64,000 nucleotides of DNA from JAOZTV01 sp965371805 (GCA_965371805.1 CBDUZW010000006.1:57080-121079), one strand, 5' to 3'. Counted from the first letter of the stretch, positions 48,618-56,307 are shown. Notes: generated by a model not told the origin, from the letters alone. Numbers and translations: made by a program.

Positions 48618-50657
48618 ATGAGAAAAATATATATGATAATTTTTAGTTTAATAGTAATGGCAGTGCTCACATTGCCGGTTTACTCAGAATATGATAGAGA
48701 TAATATAGATAATAATGATCAGACTGCAAAGTATTATGATAATGCAAAAGTTGTCAGGGTAAAATTTGTCCGGGGTGAATCCTTTGTAAATAGAAGCTAT
48801 AATGAAGGTGTTGAAGAAGCAACTGTCAATTTGTCTATTTTTGAAGGTGATTCTGCCGGAACAACAGATGGCCGGATGGAGATTTATCTTGGAAAATTAA
48901 ACTACTTGAGGCTTGATTCTGACACTGAAGTAAAATTTGTCAATGTTCCAGAATTGAGACGGACCAAAACAACTCTTTATCTGAAAAAAGGTGGTATATA
49001 TCTGGATATTTCAAATCTTGATGATGAAAAAGATATTGTGGTTCAAACTGAAGATTGTGGATTCTTTGTATTAAAGAGAGGGTTATACCGGATAAATGCA
49101 AGCGAAAATGGTAAGACTGAGATCTATGTATATAATGGCCTCGCAGAAGTTGCAGGGAATGATTATCATAGAAATGTTAGAGAAAACCAGAAAACAGTTA
49201 TGAGAAATGGTGGAGTTATTGAACGGCCATTCTATTTTTATGCTACTAATGAAGATGATTTTGATGATTGGAATAAAACCAGAATGGGATCATATGAACA
49301 TCAGAAATATAGTACTGCACGGTATTTAAATGAAGGTTTTGAAGATCAGGAATATGAATTAACCCGGTCAGGCAGGTGGGAGTATAATAGCGAATATAGT
49401 ACAAATGTCTGGATGCCTTATAATATAAGCAGTTCATGGCGTCCTTATTCAAATGGGAGATGGGTCTGGCATCCTGTTTACGGATATGTCTGGAACTCAT
49501 ATGACACTTGGGGACATTATACGCATCATTATGGAAGGTGGCATTGGAGCAATATGAATGGCTGGTATTGGCTTCCTGGTTATAGATGGTCCCCTGCATG
49601 GGTTTCGTGGTGTGGCAGTAGCGCATTCTGGGGATGGTCGCCCTTAAGTTATTATAATAGACCTGTGGTTGTTATCAACGGAAGGTGGAATCGAGGTTAT
49701 AGATATAGAAACGGAATTCCCTGGAAGAGTAGATCAATGATCATTATTAAAAAGAGTCACTTGATGAATCCAAGAATTAATAAGGTTTCATTGAAAAGAG
49801 CTGGATTGTCAAGGATCAAAAAGGGAAACATAAAGTATAGAGGTATCGCACCTAAAATAAAACCGATTAACAGGACCGTACCAGTAATCAATTCAAGAGG
49901 CGATAGAATTGCATATAAAAAAGGCGGGATTCTCTCATATAAAAGGATTCAAAAAAAAGGAAAGACTTCGGTTTATAAGAGGGCAAAAGCTTCTGCTGTA
50001 AATAAGTATAAAAGAACCAGCCCGGTAAGAAAATCGTCTTATAAGTATTCCTCAAAGATAAAGAAGTATAAACCTTCTTACAAATATTCTTCAAAATCTA
50101 AAAATAAGAGTAATACTAAATATACTGGTAAAACGGTTTACAAGACGAGTCCGGTCAAGTCATCAACTTCTAAATATAAATATAAAGGTACAACGAAAAA
50201 GAAATACTCAGCTCCTAAAACTCCTTACAAAGGATCAACAAATATAAAAAAAATTAAGAAAAAGAGTAGTGCCCCATATAGTTATAAATCAAGAGACTCA
50301 TATAGAGGATCTTCTTATAAAAGTAGTAAGACCTATAGCTCAAAGTCAAGTAAAGGTTCCTCCTATACCTATAAACCATACAGCTCCAAAACCTATAAAT
50401 CGAAACCTTATAAAAGCTCTAGCTCTGGTAACAAATCATATAGCAGGCCATCATATAAGAGCAGCTCCAAATATAAATCAAGTTCCTCTAAATCCTACAG
50501 CTCTCCAAAAAAAAGCTACAAAGGATATTCAAAACCAAGTTCTTCATATAAGAGGTCTTCATCTGGCAGCAAGAGTAGTAGTAGTTATAGATCATCTCCG
50601 AAGAGTAGTAGCAGCAGTTCCAGCTCATCTTCAAAGAGTTCAAGAAAAAAGAAATAA
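48618..50657 (+). CDS. Exported FecR-domain / Trp-rich (DUF6600-like) protein with basic tail
   Basis: 679 residues. A signal peptide (IIFSLIVMAVLTLPVYS) is followed by a FecR-like domain (about 45-195), then a Trp/Tyr-rich region (WRPYSNGRWVWHPVYGYVW; about 255-350) of the DUF6600 type. The last 270 residues are a low-complexity Lys/Ser/Tyr tail (many YKSSSK units), presumably binding polyanions or cell wall. Ribosome site AAGGAGG. Followed by a strong terminator. Confidence 0.85.
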   Translation: MRKIYMIIFSLIVMAVLTLPVYSEYDRDNIDNNDQTAKYYDNAKVVRVKFVRGESFVNRSYNEGVEEATVNLSIFEGDSAGTTDGRMEIYLGKLNYLRLDSDTEVKFVNVPELRRTKTTLYLKKGGIYLDISNLDDEKDIVVQTEDCGFFVLKRGLYRINASENGKTEIYVYNGLAEVAGNDYHRNVRENQKTVMRNGGVIERPFYFYATNEDDFDDWNKTRMGSYEHQKYSTARYLNEGFEDQEYELTRSGRWEYNSEYSTNVWMPYNISSSWRPYSNGRWVWHPVYGYVWNSYDTWGHYTHHYGRWHWSNMNGWYWLPGYRWSPAWVSWCGSSAFWGWSPLSYYNRPVVVINGRWNRGYRYRNGIPWKSRSMIIIKKSHLMNPRINKVSLKRAGLSRIKKGNIKYRGIAPKIKPINRTVPVINSRGDRIAYKKGGILSYKRIQKKGKTSVYKRAKASAVNKYKRTSPVRKSSYKYSSKIKKYKPSYKYSSKSKNKSNTKYTGKTVYKTSPVKSSTSKYKYKGTTKKKYSAPKTPYKGSTNIKKIKKKSSAPYSYKSRDSYRGSSYKSSKTYSSKSSKGSSYTYKPYSSKTYKSKPYKSSSSGNKSYSRPSYKSSSKYKSSSSKSYSSPKKSYKGYSKPSSSYKRSSSGSKSSSSYRSSPKSSSSSSSSSSKSSRKKK

Positions 50658-50684
50658 TTTAAAAATATAAATAATACATAAAAG

Positions 50685-50718
50685 AAGGGTCCGTTTTTTT
50701 AAACGGCCCTTTTTTTTT
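50685..50718 (+). terminator. Rho-independent terminator
   Basis: AAGGGTCCGTTT (50685-50696) and AAACGGCCCTT (50701-50711) form a GC-containing stem around a short T-rich loop, followed by T8. It ends the FecR-type gene. Confidence 0.88.
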
Positions 50719-50746
50719 ACATACATATAATATAGAATACCTCATT

Positions 50747-51943
50747 ATGAAACCAACAGAAAAACTATATTATAAAGAAAACCGGTCAATATCATTTGAA
50801 GCAAAAATATCAGAACAGTATAAAGATAAAAAAGGGTGGGTGGTCATACTTGATAGGACACTTTTTTATCCGGAAGGTGGCGGTCAACCAGCCGATAAAG
50901 GATGGCTCAATAATATAGCCGTAAATAATGTCCAAAAAAAAGATGGTTTAGTACTGCATTATATTTCTGAAGAGATTAAAGCAGAAAGTATTAATGGGAA
51001 AATTGACTGGATACATAGATTTGATTTTATGCAGCAGCATACGGGGCAGCATCTGATCTCAGGAGCACTCTGGAATGTTAGGGGATATAAAACCGTTTCA
51101 GTAAATATGTCTGTTGACTATACTTCAATTGAGATTGAAGCAAAAGATATTTCTCTAGAAGATCTGAATAAAACAGAGGATATTGTTAACTCTCTTATAT
51201 TGGAAAATTTACCGGTAAGTTATGTTATTACTAAGGACTCCGAGCTGTCAAAATTTCAGATGAGGAAATCCTGTTCCCTGGAAGGTGAGATAAGGCTTGT
51301 AAGGATCGGGGATTTCGATTGTGTGGCCTGTGGTGGGATCCATTTAGGTTTTACATCTGAAGTAAGGTTGGTAAAGCTCATTAAAACTGAAAAAATAAGA
51401 GGGAATGTAAGGATTTACTGGAAGATTGGAGACAGGGCTTATCTTGATTATAGGAAAAAAACTGAAATTATCTCTAAATTGAAAACAATATTTAACTCAA
51501 ATGAAGAAAATCTTGAAGAAAAAGTAAATCAGCTTAATGAAGAGATAGGTGATCTAAAACTAAGGAAGAGCAGGTTGTCCAAAAAACTTATCGGATTTTA
51601 TAAAGAGAATTTATTGAAAAAGTATGAAACTACTTCAAAATATAAAATCATATTAGAAAAATGGGAAGATCAAGAGGATCAGTTTTTATTAAATCTTATA
51701 AAAGCTATAATAATTGAAAAGAATATAATCATATGCTTTACTATTAAAACAGATAAGGCCTATAAGTGGATAATTGGGTGTTCTGAAGAGACAAAGCTTG
51801 ATTTTAATATGATTAGAGAAAATCTTCTAAAACCCTTTGACTTTAAAGGTGGGGGAAAACATCCAATTTGGCAGGGAGTAGGGAATACACAGATAGAACC
51901 TGAGGATTTTCTGGAAATATTTGAGAGATTAGTGAAAAAATAA
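50747..51943 (+). CDS. alaX: AlaX-type alanyl-tRNA editing protein with DHHA1 domain
   Basis: Trans-editing enzyme that hydrolyses Ser- or Gly-tRNA-Ala. Zinc motifs QQHTGQHL and CVACGGIHL match the AlaRS editing domain (second zinc-site pair). N-terminal FYPEGGGQPADKG is the AlaX/AlaRS-linked barrel, and the C-terminal coiled coil plus DHHA1 region (FKGGGKHPIWQG) makes this the long AlaX-L form. 398 residues. The start lies soon after the terminator, without a strong ribosome site. Confidence 0.9.
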   Translation: MKPTEKLYYKENRSISFEAKISEQYKDKKGWVVILDRTLFYPEGGGQPADKGWLNNIAVNNVQKKDGLVLHYISEEIKAESINGKIDWIHRFDFMQQHTGQHLISGALWNVRGYKTVSVNMSVDYTSIEIEAKDISLEDLNKTEDIVNSLILENLPVSYVITKDSELSKFQMRKSCSLEGEIRLVRIGDFDCVACGGIHLGFTSEVRLVKLIKTEKIRGNVRIYWKIGDRAYLDYRKKTEIISKLKTIFNSNEENLEEKVNQLNEEIGDLKLRKSRLSKKLIGFYKENLLKKYETTSKYKIILEKWEDQEDQFLLNLIKAIIIEKNIIICFTIKTDKAYKWIIGCSEETKLDFNMIRENLLKPFDFKGGGKHPIWQGVGNTQIEPEDFLEIFERLVKK

Positions 51944-51944
51944 A

Positions 51945-52017
51945 CACGCCCGGAGAGATTCGAACTCCCAACGCATAGATTCGAAGTCTAACGCTCTATC
52001 CATTGAGCTACGGGCGC
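51945..52017 (-). tRNA. tRNA-Arg (anticodon TCG)
   Basis: Minus-strand cloverleaf: acceptor GCGCCCG pairs with CGGGCGT (G-U first pair), discriminator G; D-arm GCTC...GAGC; anticodon loop CTTCGAA with TCG; T-arm GTTCGAATC. No encoded CCA. Confidence 0.95.
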
Positions 52018-52171
52018 ATTTAATAGCTATTGTATCATAAATATCAGTTCAATTAAACAGAAGATACCAAATAAATCGAAGTTGAGTTATACCTGGGTAT
52101 AATGATAGGTTCTCTGTCAAAAACTATGAGCAATTTACATTGAGGCTACCACATTAACATCATTGCCTTTA

Positions 52172-52233
52172 CCAAAATGTGTTCTCACATTTTGGAGCGA
52201 CTCCGTCCATTACCGGTATAGGCGGTAAATGGA
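52172..52233. other. Two adjacent strong hairpins in noncoding DNA
   Basis: CCAAAATGTG-ttct-CACATTTTGG (52172-52195) is a perfect 10-bp stem. TCCATTACCG...CGGTAAATGGA (52206-52233) is a 10-bp stem with one bulge. The stretch 52018-52300 has no gene and is richer in GC around these hairpins than its surroundings. Neither has a T-run, so they are not simple terminators. The origin is unknown; a structured RNA or mobile-element end is possible. Confidence 0.6.
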
Positions 52234-52302
52234 CTTCACAAGCCGGCTATGAGGTTCATGTTACGCCTGATCTTTTATTTATCTTCAATGGAGTTTTCTT
52301 TA

Positions 52303-52408
52303 TATGCCGATGTAGGTCAGTGGGTTATAAAAATGAATTATAATAATTCGTTTTTATAATAAGTAACGCGAGCAGGCGCAGCGTTTAAGAAAAAAAATAA
52401 TCACTAAA
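52303..52408 (+). repeat. tRNA-Thr-derived repeat, copy 1
   Basis: Starts tatgccgatgtaggtcagtg, matching the first 20 bases of the tRNA-Thr gene with two changes. It then turns into a 16-bp hairpin with loop taa (arms 52325-52340 and 52344-52359) instead of the tRNA body. Then follows gcgagcaggcgcagcgttt and an A-tract. Nearly identical to copy 2, about 299 bases downstream. Confidence 0.85.
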
Positions 52409-52549
52409 CAAAAGACTTCTGAATAGAATTACCAAATGAGATAATATGCAATGCGAATCCGTGGAGCATTCTATTTCAACATATGCTGAAACAATATACA
52501 TTGAGTTTATACAAGATTTTATATAAGCCATTGGTTCAAAAAAGCACAT

Positions 52550-52579
52550 TTGAGAAATAGTGGATTTTGATGATATAAT
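52550..52579 (+). promoter_or_regulatory. Promoter of tRNA-derived repeat copy 2
   Basis: TTGAGA, 18-base spacer, TATAAT, about 25 bases before the repeat. The same block, with nearly the same spacer, drives tRNA-Thr, so promoter and tRNA 5' end were duplicated together. Confidence 0.7.
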
Positions 52580-52601
52580 TAAAAATTAAAAATACTGTTT
52601 T

Positions 52602-52708
52602 TATGCCGATGTAGGTCAGTGGGTTATAAAAAAGAATTATAATAATTCGTTTTTATAATAAGTAACGCGAGCAGGCGCAGCGTTTAAGAAAAAAAGATCA
52701 CTAAACAA
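52602..52708 (+). repeat. tRNA-Thr-derived repeat, copy 2
   Basis: Same structure as copy 1: tRNA 5' part, 16-bp hairpin with one mismatch and loop taa, then the gcgagcaggcgcagcg segment, A-tract and cactaaacaa. It has its own consensus promoter and so may be transcribed as a small RNA with a tRNA-like 5' end. Confidence 0.85.
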
Positions 52709-52752
52709 CATGCTCCTAACTTTTCTATTTCTATATAATAAAAAAAACGTAT

Positions 52753-52782
52753 TTGAGAAATAGTGGAATTAAATGATATAAT
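52753..52782 (+). promoter_or_regulatory. tRNA-Thr promoter
   Basis: TTGAGA (52753-52758), 18-base spacer, TATAAT (52777-52782), 19 bases before the mature tRNA 5' end. Confidence 0.75.
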
Positions 52783-52801
52783 TAAAATGTATTATTCATA
52801 T

Positions 52802-52874
52802 GCCGATGTAGCTCAGTTGGTAGAGCATTTGATTCGTAATCAAAAGGTAGCCAGTTCAAATCTGGCCATCGGCT
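52802..52874 (+). tRNA. tRNA-Thr (anticodon CGT)
   Basis: Acceptor GCCGATG/CATCGGC, D-arm GCTC...GAGC, perfect anticodon stem TTTGA/TCAAA with loop TTCGTAA (CGT), T-arm CCAGTTCAAATCTGG, discriminator T, CCA not encoded. Flanked on both sides by accessory DNA, so it may be an integration site. Confidence 0.95.
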
Positions 52875-52925
52875 TCGAACAGAATATCTGCCTCCTGCCC
52901 AAAATAAAAACATAATTTATTTTAA

Positions 52926-52955
52926 TGTCAAAATAGGGTATACCTTATTCTGACA
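52926..52955. promoter_or_regulatory. 30-bp near-perfect palindrome
   Basis: Arms TGTCAaAATAgGGTA and TACCtTATTcTGACA match at 13 of 15 pairs, centred on GGTATACC. Its place between tRNA-Thr and the promoter of the small-gene array suggests an operator or a recombination site. Confidence 0.6.
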
Positions 52956-52966
52956 TGGAAATATTA

Positions 52967-52980
52967 TTGATCCAGATCAA
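52967..52980. promoter_or_regulatory. FNR/CRP-type box
   Basis: TTGATCCAGATCAA is an exact TTGAT-N4-ATCAA match to the FNR half-site consensus. It is centred about 73 bases before the likely transcription start of the downstream promoter, a workable activator distance. Confidence 0.6.
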
Positions 52981-53011
52981 GGTTGTTAAATATTGAACAT
53001 ACATTTTATAT

Positions 53012-53040
53012 TTGCAATTTAAAAACATTCGCTTTATAAT
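53012..53040 (+). promoter_or_regulatory. Promoter of the small-gene array
   Basis: TTGCAA (53012-53017), 17-base spacer, exact TATAAT (53035-53040), about 65 bases before the first array gene. Confidence 0.6.
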
Positions 53041-53106
53041 TTTATCTATCAATTAAAATTAAAATTTCAAGTTACAAAATATGGAGCAGGGGAAATAGGA
53101 GAAGTT

Positions 53107-53508
53107 ATGAAAAGGTCAGCTTTTTTAGGATTGTTGATTGTATGGTCAGTTTTTGTTTTTGGAACAAAGGGTCTATTTGGATCTGAAGTAGAAAAAGCTA
53201 AAGAAGAAGTTGAAACTACTGAGAAGTCTAAATTAGAGAAAAAAAATGGAATATATTATAAAAAAAATGCAAAAAAACCATTTACTGGAAAATTAGTAGT
53301 TAATTATAAGAATGGTAAGAAATATATTGAGGCGAATTTCAAAAATGGTTTATTAAATGGGAAAGAATTATCATTGTATGAGAATGGCAAGAAAGCGTCT
53401 GAATGGAATCACAAAGATGGCAAGCAACATGGGAGATGTATATATTTAGATGAAAATGGAAAAATCACATCTGAAAAGAATTTCAAAAATGGAGTTGAAA
53501 TAAAATAA
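53107..53508 (+). CDS. Exported MORN-like (YwqK-type) repeat protein
   Basis: 133 residues: signal peptide (LGLLIVWSVFVFG), charged linker, then MORN-variant repeats (GKLVVNYKNGKKYIEANFKN, GKELSLYENGKKASEWNHKD, GRCIYLDENGKITSEKNFKN). YwqK-type proteins are often annotated as antitoxins, without firm proof. First gene of the array; its ribosome site lies in a segment (gcaggggaaataggagaag) resembling the end of the array repeat. Confidence 0.75.
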   Translation: MKRSAFLGLLIVWSVFVFGTKGLFGSEVEKAKEEVETTEKSKLEKKNGIYYKKNAKKPFTGKLVVNYKNGKKYIEANFKNGLLNGKELSLYENGKKASEWNHKDGKQHGRCIYLDENGKITSEKNFKNGVEIK

Positions 53509-53513
53509 ACCTT

Positions 53514-53549
53514 ATGAAAAAAATAGATAAAATAGATTTTATTGGGTAG
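53514..53549 (+). repeat. Array repeat copy 1 / 11-residue micro-ORF
   Basis: Encodes MKKIDKIDFIG then TAG; the stop runs into gggggattg, the ribosome site of the next gene. Three later copies read MKEIDEID(F/Y)MG in the same position before other genes. Confidence 0.7.
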
Positions 53550-53557
53550 GGGGATTG

Positions 53558-53830
53558 GTGTTTACTAAAATAGATGCAAATAGAGTTATATCTGATGAAG
53601 GTTTTGAGGTTAAAAGAATTTCTAGGAATCATATTGAGTATAAAGAAGGAACACGAAAGTTAATGATAGAAGTTGAGCTTGGTGATGGTTTAGCAATTTA
53701 TATATCACCAATATATTCTTGGACTTATCCTGAAGAAAATGAAATTATTAAAAAAAAGAAGCTTGGAATTATAACCAGAAATATTTCAAAAGCATTAGAT
53801 TTTTTAAATATTAAATATGTTATTTGTTAA
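53558..53830 (+). CDS. Small hypothetical protein
   Basis: About 90 residues, start GTG 53558, 4 bases after GGGGG; TTG 53555 is too close. Sequence pattern (FTKIDANRVISDEGFEVKRI, RKLMIEVELGDGLAIYISP) suggests a small alpha/beta fold like Imm-type immunity proteins, not recognised with confidence. Second gene of the array. Confidence 0.6.
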   Translation: MFTKIDANRVISDEGFEVKRISRNHIEYKEGTRKLMIEVELGDGLAIYISPIYSWTYPEENEIIKKKKLGIITRNISKALDFLNIKYVIC

Positions 53831-53860
53831 TTATAATTGTCCAGGTTATGGGATACACTA

Positions 53861-53896
53861 ATGAAAGAAATAGATGAAATAGATTTTATGGGGTAG
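53861..53896 (+). repeat. Array repeat copy 2 / micro-ORF
   Basis: Encodes MKEIDEIDFMG then TAG, followed by gggaaataggtg, the likely ribosome site for the next gene. Preceded by acacta, shared in part with copy 4. Confidence 0.75.
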
Positions 53897-53915
53897 GGGA
53901 AATAGGTGAAATATA

Positions 53916-54158
53916 TTGTGTGAAAAATTTTGTTATTTCAAAACAAATGAAGAAGTTAAATTTGGAGATAATGTCGAAATTAAAAGATTTTTGAGATCAA
54001 AGATGAAAGGTATTGTGGTTTATATTTATGATCCTAACAAACCATCTATTCCTAGAGGTGAGAATCCAATTGGCTATTCTATTAAAATAAATAATAATAG
54101 AGAATTATTTGTAAGTAGTGTTGATAAATCTATTGCCTTAGTAAATCGAAAACAATAA
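53916..54158 (+). CDS. Small hypothetical protein
   Basis: 80 residues from TTG 53916. Contains FGDNVEIKRFLRSKMKGIVV and PIGYSIKINNNRELFV, a small beta-barrel-like pattern. No family recognised. The start is uncertain, since the distance to the repeat-borne ribosome site is long. Confidence 0.5.
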   Translation: MCEKFCYFKTNEEVKFGDNVEIKRFLRSKMKGIVVYIYDPNKPSIPRGENPIGYSIKINNNRELFVSSVDKSIALVNRKQ

Positions 54159-54177
54159 ATAATATACAGATCGGTTA

Positions 54178-54213
54178 ATGAAAGAAATAGATGAAATAGA
54201 TTATATGGGGTAG
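54178..54213 (+). repeat. Array repeat copy 3 / micro-ORF
   Basis: Encodes MKEIDEIDYMG then two TAG stops, followed by the purine run aggggttg. The next gene has its own extra ribosome site (AAGGAG) about 30 bases further on. Confidence 0.7.
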
Positions 54214-54250
54214 TAGGGGTTGTAGATATTTAAAAAAGAAGGAGAATAAA

Positions 54251-54751
54251 TTGGGATTTTTTAATTTAAGTGGTTTTATAGGAAAATTGGTTAGTGGTCT
54301 TATTGCATGGTTTCCAATGCAGTATTTAGAAACAAAATATTCAACTGGCATTGCTTTGTATGGGTTTTTAATGCTTGTTCTTTTTTTCTCATCTATTTTG
54401 GGCTACTCTTTCGATCGTACTACCTCAAACAAGTTCCTACAATCATATAATGAAAATATAACTAATTTTTATAACGAAGCACTTGGCAGTAATAAAAATA
54501 ATTTAGAAATGACTAAACCTGGAACTAGATTACTTGTCTTTATTTGGCCCCTGGCTCTTGGCCCATTAGTCCCGTTCAGTCTATTATCAATGTTCTGGAT
54601 ATTTGAAATATTTAATGGGAACGAATATGGTACAAACAAGCAATATGCAATTTTCTGGGGAATATCTTTAATGACAATTTTGATCTCTTTTACTTATGGA
54701 TATTTCACAAAAGCACTAAGAGAATTAAAAATACACAAAACAACTCCATAA
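54251..54751 (+). CDS. Small integral membrane protein
   Basis: 166 residues, start TTG 54251 behind AAGGAGAATAAA. Three or four TM helices: GFIGKLVSGLIAWFPM, IALYGFLMLVLFFSSILGY, LLVFIWPLALGPLVPFSLLS, YAIFWGISLMTILISFTYGY. No family recognised. Fourth gene of the array. Confidence 0.65.
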   Translation: MGFFNLSGFIGKLVSGLIAWFPMQYLETKYSTGIALYGFLMLVLFFSSILGYSFDRTTSNKFLQSYNENITNFYNEALGSNKNNLEMTKPGTRLLVFIWPLALGPLVPFSLLSMFWIFEIFNGNEYGTNKQYAIFWGISLMTILISFTYGYFTKALRELKIHKTTP

Positions 54752-54758
54752 CAAACTA

Positions 54759-54794
54759 ATGAAAGAAATAGATGAAATAGATTTTATGGGGTAG
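54759..54794 (+). repeat. Array repeat copy 4 / micro-ORF
   Basis: Encodes MKEIDEIDFMG then TAG, identical at the DNA level to copy 2 over the whole micro-ORF, followed by gggaaagtt and the ATG of the next gene. Confidence 0.75.
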
Positions 54795-54803
54795 GGGAAA
54801 GTT

Positions 54804-55265
54804 ATGAAAAAGTTAATATTAATAATGGTTTTAGTGATGTTTATTATTGGAACTGTCAATGAAGCTGAAATCGATAGAGCCTCTATTCTCATAAAAATCG
54901 CAAAGGATATTGAATCTTTGAAAAAGGATTATCCACAGTTGGTCGCTTTTAAGGCTCCAAATTCTTTCAAAAGCGAAAATTATGATATCTCATACTCATA
55001 TAAGACTGTTCGCCCCTCCCGGACAGGAGGGTGGACTTCCGGAGTCCCCAATCCTACAAATGATGGTGTTTGGTTTTATATCTCAATCCACAATGTTAAT
55101 TCAACCAGACAAATACATACTCAACCAATTACGTTAAAAAATGTATATATAGGAAAATATAAGTTTCAATTTCTTATTCTGCAAGGGAAAAACACAAAAG
55201 ATTTAAATTCCACACTGTGGAATATATTTAGTAAACACGGTGTTAAGTGGGAAAGTGTTTTATAA
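54804..55265 (+). CDS. Small exported hypothetical protein
   Basis: 153 residues: signal peptide (LILIMVLVMFIIGTV) and a secreted domain with VRPSRTGGWTSGVPNPTNDG and WFYISIHNVNSTRQIHTQPI. Family not recognised. Last intact gene of the array; its ribosome site is the end of repeat copy 4. Confidence 0.65.
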   Translation: MKKLILIMVLVMFIIGTVNEAEIDRASILIKIAKDIESLKKDYPQLVAFKAPNSFKSENYDISYSYKTVRPSRTGGWTSGVPNPTNDGVWFYISIHNVNSTRQIHTQPITLKNVYIGKYKFQFLILQGKNTKDLNSTLWNIFSKHGVKWESVL

Positions 55266-55576
55266 AGGGAAAAGAAGAAGAATAGTAATAAAAAATTAAA
55301 CCATCTGTAATGGGGGAGAATTTAAATGAAAAAGTTAAAGACAAGGTTTTACTTTTATTGAGTGCACACCGTATGATGAATTCGCAGGGAAAAATTTTTC
55401 TGAGAGTAGGGGGGATATAGTCCTGATTTATGTTTTTTCAAATTGAGATTCTTAAATAAATTTATTCAATCAATTTCATCATTAAGTCATTAGATAGTGT
55501 AAAAGTTTCGGGGGGGACAGATCAAAAGGGTTATGTATAATCAAGTATAACAATAAATATATGTGAAGGGGAAAGT

Positions 55577-55711
55577 ATGTTTTTACAGAAAGATAAAGAT
55601 GTTGCCCTTTTACAGAACATTTTTAATCACTCTGCCCCCTCAATCACACTCAGGTACATCGGGATCAATCAGGACATAATGGATAATGCCCTGGATGATT
55701 TTAGTTTGTAA
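55577..55711 (+). pseudogene. Tyrosine recombinase C-terminal fragment
   Basis: Encodes 44 residues including NHSAPSITLRYIGINQ, the end of phage/plasmid-type tyrosine integrases. The catalytic Tyr is in RYIGI and the upstream His-x-x-x box region is partly kept. The other catalytic residues (Arg, Lys, His-x-x-Arg) and the N-terminal domain are absent, and the frame is closed just upstream, so this is a remnant of an integrase near the tRNA/array region. Confidence 0.8.
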
Positions 55712-55950
55712 ACCGCTAGTTTCTGTTTAAATACCCTCGTTGGTCCTATCTAAAATTTATTAAAACCCATTTCTCATTATTCTTTTCTGAATCAGTAGTG
55801 ACTTTAATATAATATTGCATTTTTTAAAAATAAATGGTAAAACTTCTACAATCATTTTGCTCTGCTCTTCTGGCTCCAATTCAATTTTAACAGAAATAAA
55901 AGCAGGATAGTGTATGTTTTTTAGAATTATTAAGTAAAATAAAAATGAAA

Positions 55951-55970
55951 AAGTTACGGCGCCGCAACTT
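55951..55970. other. GC-rich 20-bp palindrome
   Basis: aagttacggcgccgcaactt is symmetric except for one pair (a/c), centred on GGCGCC, in very AT-rich DNA. It could be a protein-binding or recombination site; function unknown. Confidence 0.4.
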
Positions 55971-56273
55971 TACTTTCAGAGGTCACCTCAATAAAAAGAA
56001 AAAATCATACGTTAAGACTATATTGGGTTCCAATAAATATGAATGTGTATAGTTTAAATGAAAAAAACGACATTAAAACGATTAAACCTGTTTTATATTT
56101 ATAGGCCTAGTGGAAGTGAGCATGCTCTAAGGTGCAGTCACCTGGTTTAACATAAACCTTTAAGTGAGACTGTTTTTATAGTATGTAATTATTTGTGGGT
56201 AATTGAAAGCTTTATTGATCGCTTACGAAATGTCAATTGATAGCAAAAAGAGTTAGTGTCAGATATTTCCGGG

Positions 56274-56302
56274 TTGACAGATGTCTCTAAGTTTCATATA
56301 AC
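56274..56302 (+). promoter_or_regulatory. Consensus promoter of the peptide-modification cluster
   Basis: TTGACA (56274-56279), 17-base spacer, TATAAC (56297-56302). The -10 ends only 5 bases before ATG 56308, so transcription should start at or near that codon: either a leaderless mRNA or translation from a later codon such as ATG 56395. Confidence 0.7.
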
Positions 56303-56307
56303 ATTTG

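Larger units (their letters stand above)
55266..56304. other. Gene-poor stretch with remnants
   Basis: No full gene. At 55326-55361 a 12-codon frame (MKKLKTRFYFY, stop) follows a GGGGGAG site and may be a decayed array copy. Further on lie a recombinase fragment (55577-55711), an open minus-strand frame of about 50 codons ending at 55760 (EPEEQSKMIVEV; possibly a gene remnant), a palindrome at 55951-55970, and the promoter of the peptide cluster near the end. Confidence 0.5.

Noticed and set aside
49246..50670. Extra open frames over the FecR/Trp-rich gene
   Set aside because: Repetitive Lys/Ser/Tyr codons open other frames by chance; they have no start signals and the exported gene explains the sequence.
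53514..54794. CRISPR array or integron attC sites
   Set aside because: The repeats are separated by whole genes of different lengths, not by short uniform spacers, and have neither the inverted-repeat core of attC nor nearby cas genes or an intact integron integrase.
52802..56304. Complete integrative element with direct repeats at tRNA-Thr
   Set aside because: I could not find a second copy of the tRNA-Thr 3' end downstream within the window, so the element's borders are not demonstrated.
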